A stretch of DNA of 15,810 bases from an uncultured Verrucomicrobiota bacterium (lineage in GTDB: Bacteria > Verrucomicrobiota > Verrucomicrobiia > Palsa-1439). Position numbers and translations under genes: made by a program. Numbering within the stretch: position 1 is the stretch's first letter; each line of letters begins with the position of its first letter. Under the pieces are notes generated by a model. The model was not told the DNA's origin, searched no databases, and saw only the letters and a program-made list of their open reading frames with translations. The DNA lies in assembly GCA_903825695.1 (NCBI GenBank), contig CAIKBP010000066.1, positions 1 to 15,810 on the forward strand, read 5' to 3'. Below, piece after piece: positions 1-6,810 of the stretch.

Positions 1-536
1 AGCTTGGCAAGGTAAGCGTCGCGGTTGCGGGTGAAGTCGGCTTCATGCTCCGGATCCGTGGCCACCAAGGCCTGGTAGATGTTTTGGATCGCGGTCTTCG
101 CCAGCACCGGGTCAAGCATGTAGTGCGGATTGCCGTAGGGATGCACGTCGCCTTCGGAGTGGTCGGTTGACTTGGGCACCTCCGACGGGGTGATGCCTTG
201 CGAGCAATCCACGTAGCCGGGCTTGCCGCTTTGGATGCGTGGATTCTTGCTGGCTTCCAACAACGCCGGTAAGAACGCGTGCTCGCAATCGAAGCCAACG
301 AGCACAACCAAGTCCGCCCGGTTCAGCACCGGGACGAAACTTGGTTTCATCGGCACGCCGTGCGTGTCTTCGACGCCGGTGGCGAGACTGCGAACTTCAA
401 CAAGATCACCACCAACGTTGCGGGTGAAATCCGCCAAGTCAGCAAGCGTAGTCACGACACGGATTTTGGCCGCGTGGGCCGGTAAGGCCGCCGTCACGGC
501 GGTGAGTAACAACGTGAGCCAGAGTTTTGATTTCAT
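1..536 (-). CDS. Metal (zinc/manganese-type) ABC transporter substrate-binding protein, partial
   Basis: The reading frame is open from an ATG at 536 to the left edge, giving 178 residues with the C-terminal part missing. Residues 1-22 look like a signal peptide (KLWLTLLLTAVTAALPAHA), so the product should be periplasmic. The body matches the ZnuA/TroA cluster 9 family, which captures Zn2+ or Mn2+ and hands it to an ABC permease. Visible family marks are the THGVPMKPS segment (His59), the domain-linking NRADLVVLVGFDCEH stretch (71-86, His86) and GNPHYMLDP (135-143, His138). The long His-rich loop of classical ZnuA is absent, so the metal cannot be assigned. AAGGAG at 546-551 lies 9 nt before the ATG and supports this start. 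It is the third gene of a minus-strand operon, 19 nt after the porin gene. Permease and ATPase genes would be expected beyond the edge. Confidence 0.9.
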   Translation of the reverse strand, partial: MKSKLWLTLLLTAVTAALPAHAAKIRVVTTLADLADFTRNVGGDLVEVRSLATGVEDTHGVPMKPSFVPVLNRADLVVLVGFDCEHAFLPALLEASKNPRIQSGKPGYVDCSQGITPSEVPKSTDHSEGDVHPYGNPHYMLDPVLAKTAIQNIYQALVATDPEHEADFTRNRDAYLAK

Positions 537-555
537 GTGGTTAATCTCCTTTCGA

Positions 556-1950
556 TCAGCGTTGTTGCCAGCCGTGTGAATGGGAGCCGATGATCCAGGC
601 CCATTGCAGATAGACGGCATCGTCGCTTTTTAAGCCGGAGACGGCGTTGTGGTCAGTGTGCGTATACTGCAGGCGCAGTTGATTCCAGTGACTGAGCGCC
701 CACGTGACGTATGGCGAGTACGCAAAGGTGCGGTCGCTCTGGTTCTGCGGGCTCTCGACCCAGTCGAACAGGAACCCGGCGCTCCATTGCCGGTCGAACT
801 TGTAGGTCATGTACGAGTACAAGCCGAGCGCGCCGACATCGCGGTTGAACTCGTCGCCACTGCCCGGCGTGCCATCGGGATCTAACGAGTAGCGATTGTC
901 GCTGCAGAGCAACTCAGTGCCCCACGTGAAACTTCTGAACTGGTTGTCCCGCAGTGGCACATAGCGCAAGGCGAAGTCCAAGCCGCCTAGCCGCCGCTCG
1001 CGTTCGGCCATCGCCACGCCGCTGGCGCCGGTCAGGCCGTCCACACCGCCGCGATCACGCTCATGCGGATTGATCAGTCCGGACACGCCCATTTCAGCCT
1101 GCCAATCCGGCGTCAAGTCGAAGTACGTGGACAACCGGCTCCAGAAGTTTAGCCCGTCAATGCCGCGGAAGTTGCCCGGATTGCTCGGGGGACTATCGCC
1201 GCCGAACGAGTCGCCGACGCCCATTGTCAAGCTCACGTAGTGTGGGACCGGCAGCAGCCAGTTGACCTGCAAGCCGTCCGATCTTGACTCGCCGCCGACG
1301 TACTGGTCGAGCACCAACGGTCGATTCACGAACGGCAGCTCGTGATCGTGGATGTACGAGAGCCGGCCAAACTCGCCGAAAAACCGGCCCGCCTTCAACT
1401 CCAAGTTCCATGGCAGCGAGGTTGTTTGCAGTGCGGCTTCCTCTATGCCGAACGTGGCTTCGCCTGTGGCCGCATCCGCTGAAGCGTTGGCGACCACATA
1501 CGCTTTCGCGAAGGGATCGACCGCCGCCGCCGCGTTCAACTCCACCGAACGTTGGAACACATCAAAGCCGCCCGGACGATCACTGCCTGTCTTGTCCTTG
1601 CCCTGGCTGCGATACGAAAACACCGTTTCGCCCACCAACCCGATCGCCGGGTTGAATTCGCCCGGCAAGACTTTCTTCTGCGCTTCGACCACCTGATCTA
1701 GTTTTTCATTCAACTTCTGCACTTGCTCCGGCGTCACCGCCCCGGCGGGCGCGGTGACGGTGGCCGGTGGCGCAGACGTTCTCGCTGCTTCCAGTGCTCG
1801 AATCTTTTGCTGCAATTCCTGCATCTGCTGTTGCATCTGCTGCACTTGCTGCTTGAGCGCGTCGAGAGCGGAGTCCATCCCATCGGCGCGAACGGCGGAC
1901 GGCGCGATGAGCGCCGTCGCCAATACGATTCTGCAAAGACATTTCTTCAC
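556..1950 (-). CDS. Outer-membrane porin-like protein of the metal-uptake operon
   Basis: I place the start at a GTG at 1950 (464 aa), because AGGAGG at 1959-1964 sits 8 nt upstream and a signal peptide (residues 1-22, ending SAVRA) begins there. The in-frame ATG at 2028 would add 26 non-signal-like residues. After the signal come Gln-rich coiled-coil heptads (about 28-55), a Pro/Ala linker, a second short helix (75-93) and then a long alternating beta-barrel-like region. Segments such as GEFNPAIGLVGE (98-109), LKAGRFFGEFGRL and the HDHELPFVNRPLV stretch recall a proteobacterial outer-membrane family often found beside znu-type genes. Passage of a metal or metal complex across the outer membrane is therefore inferred from context. 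The chain ends SHSHGWQQR, so the usual final aromatic residue is missing. A phosphate-selective-type porin is the main alternative. Confidence 0.7.
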   Translation of the reverse strand: MKKCLCRIVLATALIAPSAVRADGMDSALDALKQQVQQMQQQMQELQQKIRALEAARTSAPPATVTAPAGAVTPEQVQKLNEKLDQVVEAQKKVLPGEFNPAIGLVGETVFSYRSQGKDKTGSDRPGGFDVFQRSVELNAAAAVDPFAKAYVVANASADAATGEATFGIEEAALQTTSLPWNLELKAGRFFGEFGRLSYIHDHELPFVNRPLVLDQYVGGESRSDGLQVNWLLPVPHYVSLTMGVGDSFGGDSPPSNPGNFRGIDGLNFWSRLSTYFDLTPDWQAEMGVSGLINPHERDRGGVDGLTGASGVAMAERERRLGGLDFALRYVPLRDNQFRSFTWGTELLCSDNRYSLDPDGTPGSGDEFNRDVGALGLYSYMTYKFDRQWSAGFLFDWVESPQNQSDRTFAYSPYVTWALSHWNQLRLQYTHTDHNAVSGLKSDDAVYLQWAWIIGSHSHGWQQR

Positions 1951-2030
1951 CTTGAATTCCTCCTGTGAAATACGGTGAATCGGCCCGACACAACTGGCCG
2001 TTGGTTTAGTTTGGGAACAACCCGACAAAG

Positions 2031-2315
2031 TTATGCCGGGGTGACAGGAGGGGCGCGACTAGGGGAGGAGATGATGAACCGCGGCGCCGGGGCGATGTCC
2101 GCGGCGCGGGACAACGAGAAAACAACTGCTTCGACGCAGACCGGCGCGAACGTTACAGGCACGTCGGTCGCGCTGTTGACCTGCCATACGCACGCTGCGC
2201 AGTCCTGTTCGCAACGACCATCGTGGTGATGGTGTTCATGCGGCATCGTTCCCAACATCAACGCTGCCGACACGTACAGAATATACAACACCAATGCTGG
2301 CCAGCGGTACTTCAT
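2031..2315 (-). CDS. Small His/Cys-rich membrane or exported protein (DUF2946-like)
   Basis: From an ATG at 2315 this encodes 94 residues; an in-frame ATG at 2342 would add nine. I prefer 2315 because the hydrophobic signal or membrane segment (KYRWPALVLYILYVSAALMLG) follows it directly, although the ribosome site is weak. Right after that segment is a dense potential metal-binding motif, HEHHHHDG followed by CEQDCAAC, and then a non-conserved tail. The pattern recalls short periplasmic DUF2946-type proteins found with metal transporters. It lies 80 nt upstream of the porin gene on the same strand and is probably the first gene of the operon. Metal sensing, buffering or delivery to the substrate-binding protein is an inference from motif and position. 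The function is not known. Confidence 0.6.
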   Translation of the reverse strand: MKYRWPALVLYILYVSAALMLGTMPHEHHHHDGRCEQDCAACVWQVNSATDVPVTFAPVCVEAVVFSLSRAADIAPAPRFIISSPSRAPPVTPA

Positions 2316-2377
2316 CGCATGGTACTCTGCCGTATGCGGCATGGAAAGTCAATGGTAGGGCGGGCCAACGTGCTAAC

Positions 2378-3259
2378 CTACGGCGCGATCACGCAGAGGG
2401 CGCGTGGCAACACCGAGAATTGTACGGGTGCCTGGCCGACGTCTTCGCCATCAAGCTCGAACGGGACGGTGGCGGGCGCACGGCAGATGAATTGATCCGC
2501 CTGAAAGTATTGCACGCCGCGTAACCGCATGTGCGCGCCACGCAACGCCGCTTGCGCGTAACGCAACATGTTAAAAAAGCCCGCGTTTTCAAACACGCAG
2601 ACATCCAGCCGTCCATCATCCAGTTTTGCCTCTGGAAACAACTTGAACTGGCCGCCGTAGAACCGTCCGTTGCCGATCAATACCGACGCGCCGCGGGCAC
2701 GGTGCGCCGCGTTGTTCAAACCGACCTCCACATCGGCATGCTTCTGCGATGCGGCCTTCAAACCCGCCCAGACATAGCTGAACGGTCCGATCTTCTTCTT
2801 CAACTCCCAACTTGCAGCGCGGACCACGGCTGCATCGAACCCGACTCCGGCAAGTTGAACAAAGTATCGTTCCGTACCGCCAAATCGGGCCAGTGGCAGA
2901 TCAACGGTGCGCGTCCGGCCGCGTTCGATCACCGTCCATGCACCAGCGAGATCCAACGGGATGCCCAACTCGCGGGCGAAGACGTTGGTCGTGCCCAGCG
3001 GCAGGATGCCGAGCGCGACACCTGACTGTCCGATGCCATTCACCACTTCATTGATCGTTCCATCGCCGCCGGCGGCTAAAATAACTTTGTAACCGTCGGC
3101 CACCGCCTGCATCACGAGTGGCCGCGCGTCACCCGGGCCGCGTGTCCGCGCGAGCGTGAGCGCGGGGTTGTCGGCCATCTTGGATTCGAGGAACTGGCAG
3201 AGCCGTCGGGATTTCTCGCCGCGGGCGGCCGGATTGAAAATGGCAAAAATCCTGTGCAT
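2378..3259 (-). CDS. Diacylglycerol kinase family lipid kinase (YegS/DgkB-like)
   Basis: A 293-residue protein of normal length for the family. The N-terminus has the NPAARGEK nucleotide-loop segment (residues 9-16), then the signature GGDGTINEVVNG (64-75) and LPLGTTNVFARELGIP (86-101) of the DAGK catalytic domain. The C-terminal beta-sandwich half carries IGNGRFYGGQFKLFPEAKLDDGRLDV, typical of YegS/DgkB proteins. Family members phosphorylate diacylglycerol or related lipids with ATP at the inner face of the cytoplasmic membrane; the exact lipid cannot be read from sequence. The ATG at 3259 has no good ribosome site. The gene is divergent from the AsmA-like gene, with 69 nt between starts, and its end lies 62 nt from the start of the His/Cys protein gene, so read-through into the metal operon is possible. 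Confidence 0.9.
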   Translation of the reverse strand: MHRIFAIFNPAARGEKSRRLCQFLESKMADNPALTLARTRGPGDARPLVMQAVADGYKVILAAGGDGTINEVVNGIGQSGVALGILPLGTTNVFARELGIPLDLAGAWTVIERGRTRTVDLPLARFGGTERYFVQLAGVGFDAAVVRAASWELKKKIGPFSYVWAGLKAASQKHADVEVGLNNAAHRARGASVLIGNGRFYGGQFKLFPEAKLDDGRLDVCVFENAGFFNMLRYAQAALRGAHMRLRGVQYFQADQFICRAPATVPFELDGEDVGQAPVQFSVLPRALCVIAP

Positions 3260-3275
3260 GTTGTCGGCGCGTGGT

Positions 3276-3305
3276 ATTCTATTGGAGGCGCAACCTGAAA
3301 ACCAA
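3276..3305 (-). promoter_or_regulatory. Possible sigma70-like promoter for the lipid kinase gene
   Basis: Read on the minus strand, TTGGTT (3300-3305) and TAGAAT (3276-3281) are separated by 18 nt and precede the kinase ATG at 3259. The implied leader is only about 10 nt, which would explain the missing ribosome site but also weakens the call. Confidence 0.25.
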
Positions 3306-3328
3306 TCCTGAACTTGGGAGACCCGTCC

Positions 3329-4681
3329 ATGAAAAAGCTGTTGAAGATCGTAGGCGTGATTGTTGTGCTGTTAGTAGTGGCGGTGGCCGGTGTGTTGTGG
3401 TACGCGAACCGTTACCTGCAAACACCGGAATTCAAACAGCGCGTTCTGACTGCCGCGCGACAGTCGCTCGGTGTAGATATCAAAATCAACGAGATCAGTA
3501 TCTCGCTGTTTAAGGGCATCACTCTAAAGGGTGTGACCATCGCCAATCCGCCGGGTTTTACCGGCAATCTCCTGATCGCCGACGAATTCGTGTTGCGGTA
3601 TGACCTGTTGCCATTGCTGCACAGACAAGTTCACATCGAGCAGCTATCGCTTACAAAACCGGTAATCACACTCACCCGCAATGAAAAGTCCGAGTGGAGC
3701 TACGAGAAACTCGGCGCCGCAGCGCCATCAACCCCATCGACGGCTGGGGCGCCCGTGCCACCGACGCCATCCGCTATCTCAAGTTCACTGGACGTTGCGT
3801 TGTCAAAACTGGCGCTTACGCACGGCACGGTGGCCATGGTTGATGAGAACAACAAGGCGCTAGTTCGCGTGGAAAACATCGACTTTGCCAGCACGGCGAA
3901 TTTAGCTGGCGGCAAATTGAGTGGCAGCGGCAAGATAAGCATCGAGACGCTCAATATTGCCAACTCTCTTTTCGTTAGTCGCCTCGCCGCACCGGTAAAC
4001 TTCTCAACGGACTCTGTAAAACTATCGCCACTCAGCGGCAAGCTGGCCGACGGCGATGTATCGGGCGATCTCGCGCTCAAGATCCTAGGTGGCGCGCAGT
4101 ACCAACTCAACCTGCAGGTGAAGGGTGCGGACGTTGACAAACTATTGCAGGAAGCCGGCATCGCGAAGCGGCCGCTGAATGGCAAATTACAGGCCACGGC
4201 GACGCTCGCCGGCACCGGCGGATTGCCAACGATCGTCGGCAATGGCCGCACGGAGATTGTCGGCGGTGAACTGAAGGGTGTACCGGCACTGGAATTGGTG
4301 GGCACCCTGCTGCAAGTCCCGGAATTGAGTGATGTCCGGTTCGACCAGTGCGTGCTCGAGTTCTCGATATCCAACAATGTTATGCAGACTCCGGTGGTGA
4401 AACTTACTTCGCCAAAAGTGCAAATCACCGGCAAAGGCGAGGTATCGCTGGCCGATTACTCGCTAAATCACGATCTAACACTTGCGTTGTCGAAGGACGT
4501 GTTGGCGAATGCGCCGCCGGAAATCCGCAACATCTTTACAGAACGATCCGACGGTTTCCTGACGCTCGATTTCCGGGTCTGGGGCCCATATGACAAACCA
4601 AAGACGGACCTGACAAACCGTATCGTGAAAGGTGTGGCCAATCAATTGATCGAAAAAGGCCTCAAGAAACTGTTCAGGTGA
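3329..4681 (+). CDS. AsmA family protein
   Basis: The start is the ATG at 3329 (450 aa), because GGGAG at 3316-3320 lies 8 nt upstream and the N-terminal membrane anchor (residues 7-25, IVGVIVVLLVVAVAGVLWY) begins there. The region after the anchor has the AsmA pattern: a FKGITLKGVTIANPPGF segment, then VLRYDLLPLLHRQVHIEQLSLTKPVITL. The C-terminal half carries AsmA_2-like repeats (LQATATLAGTGGLPTIVGNGRTEIVGGELKGVPALELVGTLL and onwards) and ends with an amphipathic helix. AsmA-like proteins are inner-membrane-anchored periplasmic proteins linked to outer-membrane assembly and lipid transfer between membranes. A Ser/Pro/Ala-rich linker at about 135-155 separates the two halves. At 450 residues it is shorter than E. 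coli AsmA (about 617). RsmD follows after 13 nt, so the two are probably cotranscribed. Confidence 0.85.
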   Translation: MKKLLKIVGVIVVLLVVAVAGVLWYANRYLQTPEFKQRVLTAARQSLGVDIKINEISISLFKGITLKGVTIANPPGFTGNLLIADEFVLRYDLLPLLHRQVHIEQLSLTKPVITLTRNEKSEWSYEKLGAAAPSTPSTAGAPVPPTPSAISSSLDVALSKLALTHGTVAMVDENNKALVRVENIDFASTANLAGGKLSGSGKISIETLNIANSLFVSRLAAPVNFSTDSVKLSPLSGKLADGDVSGDLALKILGGAQYQLNLQVKGADVDKLLQEAGIAKRPLNGKLQATATLAGTGGLPTIVGNGRTEIVGGELKGVPALELVGTLLQVPELSDVRFDQCVLEFSISNNVMQTPVVKLTSPKVQITGKGEVSLADYSLNHDLTLALSKDVLANAPPEIRNIFTERSDGFLTLDFRVWGPYDKPKTDLTNRIVKGVANQLIEKGLKKLFR

Positions 4682-4694
4682 CCGCCAGCATCGC

Positions 4695-5261
4695 ATGCGA
4701 ATCATTGCGGGTATAGCCAAAGGAACGTCGCTGGTCGCGCCGCGCAACCGTGATGTGCGGCCGACATCCGACCGCGTCCGCGAGGCCATTTTCTCCAGTC
4801 TCGGCGACCGGGTGATTGGCTCCGACGCGCTGGATTTGTTCGCCGGCACGGGCGCACTTGGTTTGGAGGCAGCCAGCCGCGGCGCACAAACGGTATTATT
4901 CCTCGAACACAGCCAACCGGCGCTAACCACACTTTACACCAACATTGCGGCATTCAAACGACATCCCGGTACGCCGACCGTCCTGACCGTGCGCGCCGTT
5001 GATGTCTTCTCCGAGTTGGCGCAGTTGTCCCGCGACGGGTGCGCCTTCTCTTTAATGTTCGCCGACCCGCCTTATGGCCATATTGCGCAACAGTTGCTCG
5101 ATGAACCGACTTTGCCATCGTTGCTGGCCGGGGGTGGATGCCTTGTGCTCGAGTCCGCCAAACGCGATGTCCTTGTCCCACCCCCGTCGTGGCAGGTGTT
5201 CCGAGAAGCCATCTATGGGGACACGCACGTCAGTTTTCTGTCTGCAAACCGGGCTCAGTGA
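4695..5261 (+). CDS. rsmD: 16S rRNA (guanine(966)-N(2))-methyltransferase RsmD
   Basis: A 188-residue protein, the usual length for RsmD, which methylates G966 of 16S rRNA (E. coli numbering) in the assembled 30S subunit using S-adenosylmethionine. Marks seen are the N-terminal MRIIAGIAKG and RPTSDRVREAIF (22-33), the AdoMet-binding DLFAGTGALGLEAASRGA (47-64) with acidic Glu71 after the second strand, and the catalytic DPPYG (124-128) of N2-guanine methyltransferases. The start at 4695 is fixed by the MRIIAG consensus. The nearest Shine-Dalgarno-like AGGTG (4676-4680) overlaps the AsmA stop and is rather distant at 14 nt, so translation may be coupled. Nothing is missing from the fold. Being placed after an AsmA-like gene is not a functional clue. 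Confidence 0.95.
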   Translation: MRIIAGIAKGTSLVAPRNRDVRPTSDRVREAIFSSLGDRVIGSDALDLFAGTGALGLEAASRGAQTVLFLEHSQPALTTLYTNIAAFKRHPGTPTVLTVRAVDVFSELAQLSRDGCAFSLMFADPPYGHIAQQLLDEPTLPSLLAGGGCLVLESAKRDVLVPPPSWQVFREAIYGDTHVSFLSANRAQ

Positions 5262-5384
5262 GGTAAACAGCGGCAGGCGGGTTTTTTCACAAGTGTTCCT
5301 GTTTTTTGTTCGTGCATAGCTTGCGATGAATTCATAAAATCATGGGAGTCGTTCCGTTCGACAATCATATTGGAGACCCCACGC

Positions 5385-6221
5385 ATGAATTCAAAAGAGA
5401 TCACCCTCGGTCACAGCCCCGACTCGGACGATGCGTTCATGTTTTATGCGTTGACGCACGGCAAACTACAGACTGACGGGCTGACGTTCAAACACGTCAT
5501 CGCCGATATTGAGAGCTTGAACCATCGCGCCGTGGAAGGCGAGTTGGACGTGACGGCGTTGAGCGTGCACGCGTACGGATACGTGATGAACTCGTACGCG
5601 CTGCTGCCGAGCGGTGGCAGTTTCGGCGAGAGGTACGGGCCTATCGTCGTCGCGCGCAAGCCGATGGCCATCGGCGAACTGGCGGACGCGCGGATCGCGG
5701 TGCCCGGCACGATGACAAGCGCATATTTGTTGTTGAAACTGCTGTTGATGCATTTCCGGTTCGAGGTAGTGCCATTCGACAAGATCATTGACGCCGTCAG
5801 GAGCGGCGAAGTGGACGCGGGTTTGTTGATCCACGAAGGGCAACTCACCTATGAGCCGCTTGGCTTGCATAAGGTGGTTGACCTGGGCGAGTGGTGGCAT
5901 GCCGATACGGGATTGCCGGTGCCTCTGGGCGTCAACGCGGTGCGGAAGGATCTTGGCAAACCGCTGATGCGGAAGATTTCCGGTTTACTGACGGAAAGCA
6001 TCCAGTACGCACTAGACCACCGCGAGGAGGCGGTGGCATACGCCGCGCAATTCGGCCGCGGCATGGATGCGCCGTCGATCGACCGTTTTGTGGGGATGTA
6101 CGTCAATGCGCTCACACTGGACATTGGCGTGAAAGGCCGCGAGGCCATTGCTCGTTTGTTAACTCGCGGTTACCATGCGGGGCTCCTGCCGCGGCCGGCG
6201 AAACTGGAGTTTATTGAATAA
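5385..6221 (+). CDS. MqnD-like 1,4-dihydroxy-6-naphthoate synthase (menaquinone biosynthesis family)
   Basis: From the ATG at 5385 (GGAG at 5372-5375, 9 nt upstream) this gives 278 residues, normal for the family. MqnD converts cyclic de-hypoxanthinyl futalosine to 1,4-dihydroxy-6-naphthoate in the futalosine route to menaquinone and has a periplasmic-binding-protein fold. Seen here are LGHSPDSDDAFMFYALTHGK (8-27), the counterpart of the usual SPCPNDTF motif; RIAVPGTMTSAYLLLKL; the active-site segment GLLIHEGQLTY with His about 150; VVDLGEWWHADTGLPVPLG; and YVNALTLDIGVKGREAIARL near the end. The divergent N-terminal motif (PDSDD in place of PCPND) is common in a side branch of the family, so a related substrate is possible. 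No other mqn gene is in the window. The gene stands alone between rsmD (123 nt upstream) and a convergent gene. Confidence 0.85.
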   Translation: MNSKEITLGHSPDSDDAFMFYALTHGKLQTDGLTFKHVIADIESLNHRAVEGELDVTALSVHAYGYVMNSYALLPSGGSFGERYGPIVVARKPMAIGELADARIAVPGTMTSAYLLLKLLLMHFRFEVVPFDKIIDAVRSGEVDAGLLIHEGQLTYEPLGLHKVVDLGEWWHADTGLPVPLGVNAVRKDLGKPLMRKISGLLTESIQYALDHREEAVAYAAQFGRGMDAPSIDRFVGMYVNALTLDIGVKGREAIARLLTRGYHAGLLPRPAKLEFIE

Positions 6222-6279
6222 GGACGCTGTGAGGAAGTGTAACTAATCAGTCTGGTTTCGTTTGCGCCGTTTGCCCGAT

Positions 6280-6318
6280 AAATAGAAAGGCCTGCCTCAC
6301 ACCCAAGCGAGACAGGCC
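6280..6318 (-). terminator. Hairpin terminator between convergent genes
   Basis: GGCCTGCCTC (6289-6298) and GAGACAGGCC (6309-6318) form a 10-bp stem with one C/A mismatch around a 10-nt loop. On the minus strand it is followed by TTTCTATTT (6280-6288), as expected for a rho-independent terminator of the secreted-protein gene ending at 6338. The plus-strand side has no T run, so stopping of MqnD-like transcripts there is less certain. Confidence 0.7.
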
Positions 6319-6337
6319 GTTCCAGTCAGACCGTGCG

Positions 6338-6718
6338 CTACTTCAACTTCCCCCAGCAAATAAAGACCTGATACACATCGTAAAAAAATCTGCCAAGTGG
6401 TTCTAAAATGCAGCGCAACGGCCCACACGGATTGGGATCCCCCTGAATTTGTCCGCCCGCCTTCATTAAATCCACCTGCGCCGCCAATTGCTCCAACTGC
6501 GCGTCGCTCAGTTGTGCCAGCCGCGTGCTGACCTGCTCACCGCTCAACCCCAGCGCGGTCAACTGCCGCGCCACTGTTTGTTCACTTAAAAACGCTTCCA
6601 CTTTCTGCAACGCCGATGACGCGCGCGCCGATTCCACCGACTCGACAGGCGCGGCGATCGCTGCCGCTGTGATTCCGGCCACCGCTACAACCATGATACC
6701 AAATCGAAGAATTTTCAT
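6338..6718 (-). CDS. PA2779-like small secreted protein with cysteine-containing tail
   Basis: I chose the ATG at 6718 (126 aa) because GGAGG lies 8 nt upstream and a signal peptide (residues 1-23, ending AIAA) starts there; an ATG at 6733 would lie ahead of that ribosome site. The mature region holds a helix-rich block, ALQKVEAFLSEQTVARQLTALGLSGEQVSTRLAQLSDAQLEQLAAQVD (36-83), which fits the PA2779/DUF6627 pattern of a short repeated LG-x-S-x-x-x-V...LS-x-x-x-L motif. Family members are small periplasmic or membrane proteins of unknown role, sometimes beside a C39-like peptidase, which is absent here. Instead of a simple C-terminal membrane helix, the chain ends with Cys98, Cys103 and Cys121 in an aromatic-rich stretch. 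Its own promoter and terminator make it a single-gene unit. Confidence 0.7.
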   Translation of the reverse strand: MKILRFGIMVVAVAGITAAAIAAPVESVESARASSALQKVEAFLSEQTVARQLTALGLSGEQVSTRLAQLSDAQLEQLAAQVDLMKAGGQIQGDPNPCGPLRCILEPLGRFFYDVYQVFICWGKLK

Positions 6719-6743
6719 CGCTGTTGCCTCCATAACTGATCGA

Positions 6744-6773
6744 ATACTACCCTCAATCCTGCATTCAGCTCAA
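6744..6773 (-). promoter_or_regulatory. Possible sigma70-like promoter for the PA2779-like gene
   Basis: On the minus strand TTGAGC (6768-6773) and TAGTAT (6744-6749) are 18 nt apart. They place a transcription start near 6737, about 20 nt before the ATG at 6718, leaving room for the GGAGG site. Confidence 0.35.
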
Positions 6774-6810
6774 GTAAATTCTCGCATGCATCCATGCCGG
6801 CACCGAAGGT

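Noticed and set aside
3700..4434. A 244-codon open frame on the minus strand
   Set aside because: It lies entirely opposite the AsmA-like gene, has no domain pattern or ribosome site, and its composition is that of an antisense shadow.
3316..5391. Similar leaders before the AsmA and MqnD-like starts (GGGAGACCC and GGAGACCCC)
   Set aside because: The shared part is little more than the ribosome site and is easily produced by chance.
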